From Cephalothrix spiralis (taxonomy: Eukaryota; Nemertea; Palaeonemertea; Archinemertea; Cephalotrichidae), in assembly GCA_032353305.1 (NCBI GenBank), contig JAUCNG010052224.1, forward strand, positions 1 through 10,009: a DNA stretch of 10,009 nucleotides, given 5' to 3'. Numbering within the stretch: the stretch's first letter is position 1; each line of letters starts with the position of its first letter. Shown here piece after piece: positions 6,565 through 10,009 of the stretch. The notes beneath the pieces were generated by a model. It did not search any database. It saw only the letters and a program-made list of their open reading frames with translations, and was not told the origin of the DNA. The translations under genes and the position numbers were made by a program.

Positions 6565-7200
6565 ATGGACGAATTTTTTGTGACTCTGACTTCAAAGTCA
6601 AACGAATTCACGTACAGTCTACCTAATACAGTACTTGAGGGAGAGTGGTATGTATCACTCATAGATTTCATAGCCCCAGAGAAGTACAATGTTAATGATA
6701 ATCGTATTGTAGCCTTGTTAAAGGATGGACGAATTGCACAATATTCATTGCCTCAGAGACACTACACTAATTTTGGACAGTTCAAAAGTGCTCTACATCG
6801 TATCGGCGCACCACTTACACTAACGCGTGATAAGCTGGTGTTGAACAGTACGGTAGATAGAGTTACATTTTCGGGGAGTATCGCTCATATATTCGGCTTG
6901 AGTGAAGATATAGTAATGAATCAGCAGGGAATCACGGATCACCTCAACTTTGACCTCCATAGGAGTATAAAAGTCACATTCATCGAATGTAATTTCATTC
7001 AGGCACAGATTGTTGACAGCAGTAGACGTGCTGTGCTCTCAAGTTTTAGTAGTAAGCCACGAGGAGAATACAGAAAGGTGATCAGAAAAGAACTTCGACA
7101 ATTAAAGTTTCAGATCAAAGATCAACACAGTGACTTAATACAGTACAGCCCCGGGGACTTTTTGCTCACATTACATTTCAAACATGGTTTTGGGACGTAA
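6565..7200 (+). CDS. Minor capsid (penton-like) protein
   Basis: Occupies capsid vertices in Polinton-type virions, predicted to be a single jelly roll (family knowledge). The 211-residue product shows the family layout: an N-terminal strand FFVTLTSKSN (4-13), the signature LEGEWYVSLIDF (24-35; relatives read L.G.WEV.L.EI), FSGSIAHIFGL (102-112; relatives have LAHLLGF), a DSSRRAVLSSF strand (151-161), and the C-terminal LKFQIKD then LTLHFK (180-206). I start it at ATG 6565 rather than at the in-frame TTG at 6550. The ATG has A at -3 and G at +4 and gives the family's usual N terminus. It begins 17 nt after the previous stop, and its last 17 nt overlap the core protein gene. Confidence 0.87.
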   Translation: MDEFFVTLTSKSNEFTYSLPNTVLEGEWYVSLIDFIAPEKYNVNDNRIVALLKDGRIAQYSLPQRHYTNFGQFKSALHRIGAPLTLTRDKLVLNSTVDRVTFSGSIAHIFGLSEDIVMNQQGITDHLNFDLHRSIKVTFIECNFIQAQIVDSSRRAVLSSFSSKPRGEYRKVIRKELRQLKFQIKDQHSDLIQYSPGDFLLTLHFKHGFGT

Positions 7201-7336
7201 CCAAAAATCATTACTGAAATGGCTCCAAGGTGAGATGAAAAAAACCAATAAAGGGGGACGTGTGAAAAAACGACGCACAGTCAAGCGCAAGAAAGCAAAG
7301 GGTAAACGTCGTGCTCCTAAGAGAAAACGAAGATGA
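7184..7336 (+). CDS. Small arginine/lysine-rich core protein, pX/mu-like
   Basis: A 50-residue protein too short for standard ORF cut-offs. 24 residues are Lys or Arg, there is a single Glu and no Asp. The N terminus (MVLGRNQKSLLKWLQ) may form a short amphipathic helix, and residues 19-50 are almost continuous basic blocks (KKRR, KRKK, KRKRR). That composition fits a DNA-condensing virion core protein such as adenovirus pX/mu or pVII. The function is inferred from composition and position, not from an alignment. The ATG is in a strong context (A at -3, G at +4), overlaps the minor capsid gene by 17 nt in another frame, and its TGA overlaps the ATG of the major capsid gene as ATGA. Without it, 132 nt of this packed block would be empty. 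Confidence 0.75.
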   Translation: MVLGRNQKSLLKWLQGEMKKTNKGGRVKKRRTVKRKKAKGKRRAPKRKRR

Positions 7337-8574
7337 AGAGAGCTATAAACTTTATGGGCAAGAATGGAAAGCGTCAAAAACTTTTGGATAAACAAATCGT
7401 GAAAATTGCAACCTCTTCAAATCTAAGTAAACCAGGAGAGGTTAGAAGACTCCTCTTTACTTTTTCAACTAAAGACACCAATAACTTTATCAGTTTCAAG
7501 GATTCATTGCTTTTTTTGAAAATTAAGGGAGTGAATGCAAATGGTTCAAAGTGGTCCGCAGGTGACAGTGTGGGGTGCTGTAATAATGCACTGGGCTCGA
7601 TAATAGGAGACGCTGTTCTAAAGTTTGAATACACAAAGACGATAGATGAGTCTAATGATACATATTCATGGACGAGTTATCTCACAAATACACTAGCTAC
7701 AAGTGAGGCAGAGAAAAAATCCTTTCTAACATCAGAGTTATATATCCAAGATACTGATGATAAAGTCGATACTGCAGGAGCCGCTAATGTGGGCTATGAG
7801 AAAAGAAGGATCCGCTTTCGAAATTTATCGGCTGCAAGTGGAATCATGTTAAGTGGGCCTATCAACATGGCTATGTTTCGTCAAGATCAGCCTTTTGTGA
7901 ATGAGGGGACACTGACATTGGAGCTGACACTGAATGATGAAAACTTTTTCCTTCATTCAGCTGTGAGTAAGAAGTTTACATATGAAGTTGTTCAGGCTTA
8001 TTTGCAACTCACTTATATCGAGCCGGAGCCATCTATTTTGAAAGCACTAAGAGCTAAGAAACCCACGTATTACACAGTTGAGGACGTACAAACAAAGCTA
8101 TATCCAATTAGTGGTGGATCAAGGAATCATAGTGTGAATTTATCACAAGGTTGTAAACCCAAAACGATTTTGGTTGGAATGACAACAGAAAAGAATAAAA
8201 TGGGAACACTAACTCTCTCACCTTACAACTTCAATGGAAAAACAGATGATTACAACATAACTAAAATTGAATTAAAAGCTGGAAATAGGGTGATTGAATG
8301 TTATGAACCTGATTTTACAAATGGCGATTATATGAGATCCTATATTGGTCTCTTTGAAGTACTTGGATACATGAAAGGAGACCTGACACCACCCGAAATA
8401 AGCATAGAAACCTATGCTAAAGGATTTACGTTTTTTGGATTCAAATTGAATTTCGGTGATGAACCATTTAATGAAGTCGGATCTGTGACATTAAACATCG
8501 AATTCGAAAAAGCACCAGCCGAGAGTTTATGTATGGTTGTTTTATCAGTGTATGATAAAGTTATCGAAGTGTAA
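7333..8574 (+). CDS. Major capsid protein, double jelly-roll type (F54H12.2-like)
   Basis: Forms the hexon-like capsomers of Polinton/adintovirus particles (family knowledge). The 413-residue product is rich in predicted beta strands. An N-terminal jelly roll spans about 35-235 and a second about 255-413. The second half matches the conserved pattern of proteins often annotated as F54H12.2-like: YPISGGSRN (257-265), KTILVGM (277-283), SPYNF (296-300; relatives NPFNF), YEPDFTNGDYMRSYIGLF (324-341), FTFFGFKLNF (365-374) and a C-terminal VTLNIEF..A..............YDKVIEV. The N terminus has basic residues, which would face the genome. The start codon overlaps the core protein stop (ATGA). There is no intron, and the frame is intact. 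Confidence 0.88.
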   Translation: MKRAINFMGKNGKRQKLLDKQIVKIATSSNLSKPGEVRRLLFTFSTKDTNNFISFKDSLLFLKIKGVNANGSKWSAGDSVGCCNNALGSIIGDAVLKFEYTKTIDESNDTYSWTSYLTNTLATSEAEKKSFLTSELYIQDTDDKVDTAGAANVGYEKRRIRFRNLSAASGIMLSGPINMAMFRQDQPFVNEGTLTLELTLNDENFFLHSAVSKKFTYEVVQAYLQLTYIEPEPSILKALRAKKPTYYTVEDVQTKLYPISGGSRNHSVNLSQGCKPKTILVGMTTEKNKMGTLTLSPYNFNGKTDDYNITKIELKAGNRVIECYEPDFTNGDYMRSYIGLFEVLGYMKGDLTPPEISIETYAKGFTFFGFKLNFGDEPFNEVGSVTLNIEFEKAPAESLCMVVLSVYDKVIEV

Positions 8575-8662
8575 TGTAATAATTTATTTGGTGGAGGTAA
8601 AATAACAATGTAATTGATAATGTGTATAGTTTATTAAAAAATTGATGCATCTAAATATTTTG
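8575..8662. terminator. Convergent 3' region with polyadenylation signals for both strands
   Basis: On the plus strand ATTAAA lies at 8633-8638, 59 nt after the major capsid stop. On the minus strand AATAAA (TTTATT on plus) occurs at 8630-8635, 28 nt after the integrase stop, and again at 8583-8588. The two main signals overlap, so both transcripts would end in this 88-bp gap. Confidence 0.65.
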
Positions 8663-9724
8663 TTATATTTCCTTTACTTCGGTTGTCCAGCTATTGTACT
8701 TTGCTTCGTATCCAATCCATGAGACGAAATATTCCTTTTTTCCTTTGCGGTTCCTTGTTTTAAGTATCTTGTCAATCTTGAAGTATGAATCCGTGGGTAT
8801 AATCACTTTGACCAATTCCTCGTTGTAAAAAATGCCTGAAATAGCATCTCCATTAAATTCTTTTAACTTGTAAGTAGGTGGCATAGAGTCATTTGCTTTA
8901 GTTACAGTGAATATCTCTGCTGTGTAATTACTGGTGTAGCCTTTGTCAAATACAGGACGTTTATTGATAGAAATCCTGACTTGATCACCGATAGCGAATT
9001 GAGCATTTTTACCCATATATAATTTTGGGTAGAGTTTCTTGAAAACTATGTCGCTATTATCATCATTGATTTCAGAAGGCGCATATCCAGTTGATCTATG
9101 CACTGTATTGTTGTAACCATATACTATATCAGTTAGCACACTGACATAATCCAATGTGTTTTTATAGGTAAAGTATTTGAACATTTTACCTTTAAGAGTC
9201 TTGTTAAATCGTTCTACGATATTGGCTTTAACTTCAGAATTGCTACTGTAGAAACGAATATCATGAGAGTTCAACAACTCTTTCATGGTACGATTCAAAA
9301 ATTCTGTACCTCGGTCAAATTGCAAGTACTTTGGGATGCCATCTTTAAATACTTCTTTGAATGCACTAACAGAATGTTCAGCACTCTTTCTTTTCATAGG
9401 AATTGCCCATGCTTTCTTTGAAAACGTGTCAATAACCGTCAAAATGTACTTATATCCCTTGTTGTAACGGGACAAATTTTGAAGGTCAGCGAGGTCAGCT
9501 TGCCAAAGGTAATTGATACCATAGGTCATGACCCTTGATCGTGTATACCTTCGTCTGGCATTTTTGTGTCTTGTAAAAGTTTCCTGTTCTTGTAACCAGA
9601 GTGATATATCTTTTCTAGAGAATTGTTTACCATCTTTTTTGCTCTGATGATAGAGCTTTTGTAAACTACCTAAACTTGATGGTTTACGAGGATTATAATA
9701 GATGTCGCTCAAGTATTCATTCAT
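8663..9724 (-). CDS. int: Retroviral-type DDE integrase with C-terminal chromodomain (Polinton integrase)
   Basis: Inserts the element into host DNA (family knowledge). The 353-residue product has the Polinton N-terminal region YLSDIYYNPRKPSS..SLQKLY (4-25) and WLQEQETFTRHK (43-54). The rve catalytic core has WQADLADL (D77), LQFDRGTEF (D137) and KANIVERFNKTLK (E171), all three catalytic acids present, with 33 residues between the second Asp and Glu. An SH3-like segment follows (AIGDQVRI, KGYTSNYTAEIF, FYNEEL), then a chromodomain (314-353; YFKIDKIL, EYFVSWIGYE, NSWT). I start it at ATG 9724, where Polinton integrases normally begin, rather than the upstream in-frame ATG at 9793. The 23 extra residues would lie over the upstream gene. 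Its ATG overlaps the TGA of the membrane protein gene. Confidence 0.93.
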   Translation of the reverse strand: MNEYLSDIYYNPRKPSSLGSLQKLYHQSKKDGKQFSRKDISLWLQEQETFTRHKNARRRYTRSRVMTYGINYLWQADLADLQNLSRYNKGYKYILTVIDTFSKKAWAIPMKRKSAEHSVSAFKEVFKDGIPKYLQFDRGTEFLNRTMKELLNSHDIRFYSSNSEVKANIVERFNKTLKGKMFKYFTYKNTLDYVSVLTDIVYGYNNTVHRSTGYAPSEINDDNSDIVFKKLYPKLYMGKNAQFAIGDQVRISINKRPVFDKGYTSNYTAEIFTVTKANDSMPPTYKLKEFNGDAISGIFYNEELVKVIIPTDSYFKIDKILKTRNRKGKKEYFVSWIGYEAKYNSWTTEVKEI

Positions 9725-9948
9725 AGTGGTCTCTTTTTTATCTTTGGTGATGGTAACAAAGCTGCTAGACCAGTTGCTACCATTGCCGACCAATATGATT
9801 CTGTGCCGTTACATAAGCACAAGTTAATTAGTCCAGTTATAACAATTATAGTGATAATTGCAATTTGACAGAAAAATACTATCTCTTCCCGTGGCACACG
9901 AGATCCGCCCAACACCCAACTCCTACTCCTCTCGACGTCGTCAGACAT
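9721..9948 (-). CDS. Small membrane protein encoded next to the integrase
   Basis: 75 residues. A polar N terminus (1-22) is followed by a strongly hydrophobic segment IVFFCQIAIITIIVITGLIN (23-42, extending to about 45), a short Asn/Thr loop, a second hydrophobic stretch YWSAMVATGLAALLP (52-66) and a basic tail PSPKIKKRPL. From memory, many Polinton-like elements encode a similar small protein with the pattern QI.II.IVI..IINL....SLW..LL...GYLLP.PK. Its function is unknown; virion membrane or envelope-related, release or holin-like roles are guesses. I start it at ATG 9948; the TTG at 9960 lies only 4 codons upstream and is not needed. It ends in ATGA overlapping the integrase start, so both are probably on one transcript. 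Confidence 0.78.
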   Translation of the reverse strand: MSDDVERSRSWVLGGSRVPREEIVFFCQIAIITIIVITGLINLCLCNGTESYWSAMVATGLAALLPSPKIKKRPL

Positions 9949-9950
9949 AA

Positions 9951-9984
9951 TGAATAACAACAGAGGTATACAAGACCTTTTATA
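9951..9984 (-). promoter_or_regulatory. TATA box and initiator-like site for the membrane protein/integrase unit
   Basis: On the minus strand TATAAAAGG runs from 9984 to 9976. An ATTCA string begins 29 nt downstream (9955-9951), immediately before the ATG at 9948. The capsid-block promoter also has ATTCA 28 nt from its TATA box. If transcription starts there, the leader would be under 10 nt. Confidence 0.6.
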
Positions 9985-9996
9985 CTGACAAGAAAA

Positions 9997-10009
9997 ATAT
10001 ATATATATA
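9997..10009. repeat. AT dinucleotide tract at the window edge
   Basis: A run of alternating A and T reaches the last base. The element's end and any terminal inverted repeat are not visible. Confidence 0.6.

Noticed and set aside
9285-9467. Plus-strand 60-codon frame opposite the integrase
   Set aside because: It is antisense to the catalytic core of the integrase, with no promoter or family resemblance.
9725-9793. Upstream in-frame ATG extending the integrase by 23 residues
   Set aside because: The extra segment overlaps the membrane protein gene in another frame and does not resemble known Polinton integrase N termini. The ATGA overlap at 9724 is the better start.
1-10009. tRNA or rRNA genes
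   Set aside because: No cloverleaf with tRNA box A/B consensus or rRNA-like segment was noticed on reading. A covariance-model scan would be needed to exclude a degenerate one.

Overview
The window is most of a Maverick/Polinton-type large DNA transposon, equivalently an endogenous adintovirus-like element, in a eukaryotic host. Three things show this. There is a protein-primed family B DNA polymerase. There is a capsid and packaging block made of a FtsK/HerA-type ATPase, a penton-like minor capsid protein, a tiny basic core protein and a double-jelly-roll-type major capsid protein. And there is a retroviral-type DDE integrase with a C-terminal chromodomain. Gene assignments rest on motifs and family resemblance recalled without a database search. 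The host cannot be named. Very AT-rich short introns and acceptors of the TTTTCAG type fit an invertebrate and are compatible with a nematode, but this is weak evidence.

Layout. Positions 1-4378 (+) hold the polymerase gene. It is cut by at least seven introns: the end of one at 1-238 and six complete ones. The seven visible exons join in one open frame of 1023 codons, and the 5' end lies upstream of the window. Four of the introns carry copies of one repeat, with an exact 119-bp period where copies are in tandem. Positions 4379-5117 are AT-rich and non-coding, with degenerate TATA-rich repeats, a 107-bp tandem duplication, a polyadenylation signal and a TATA promoter. Positions 5118-8574 (+) are a very tight, intronless block of six genes: ATPase, two conserved proteins of unknown function, minor capsid protein, basic core protein and major capsid protein. 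Gaps are 1, 1 and 17 nt, followed by overlaps of 17 and 4 nt. Positions 8575-8662 are a convergent terminator region with polyadenylation signals for both strands. Positions 8663-9948 (-) hold the integrase and, upstream of it, a 75-aa membrane protein. These two are also joined by a 4-nt ATGA overlap, and a TATA box lies upstream near the window edge.

How the parts would work together (family knowledge): the integrase inserts the element, possibly targeted by the chromodomain. The polymerase copies it by protein priming from the termini. The capsid proteins, core protein and ATPase would build and fill a virion. Every gene visible is open, so the copy looks young or under selection. Not seen here: the adenain-like maturation protease, terminal inverted repeats, and the 5' end of the polymerase.

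The most unusual features are the multi-intron polymerase with a shared repeat inside its introns (possible introner-type intron gain), a GC-AG intron splitting polymerase motif A, an unlisted 50-aa core protein gene, and two ATGA stop-start overlaps on opposite strands.
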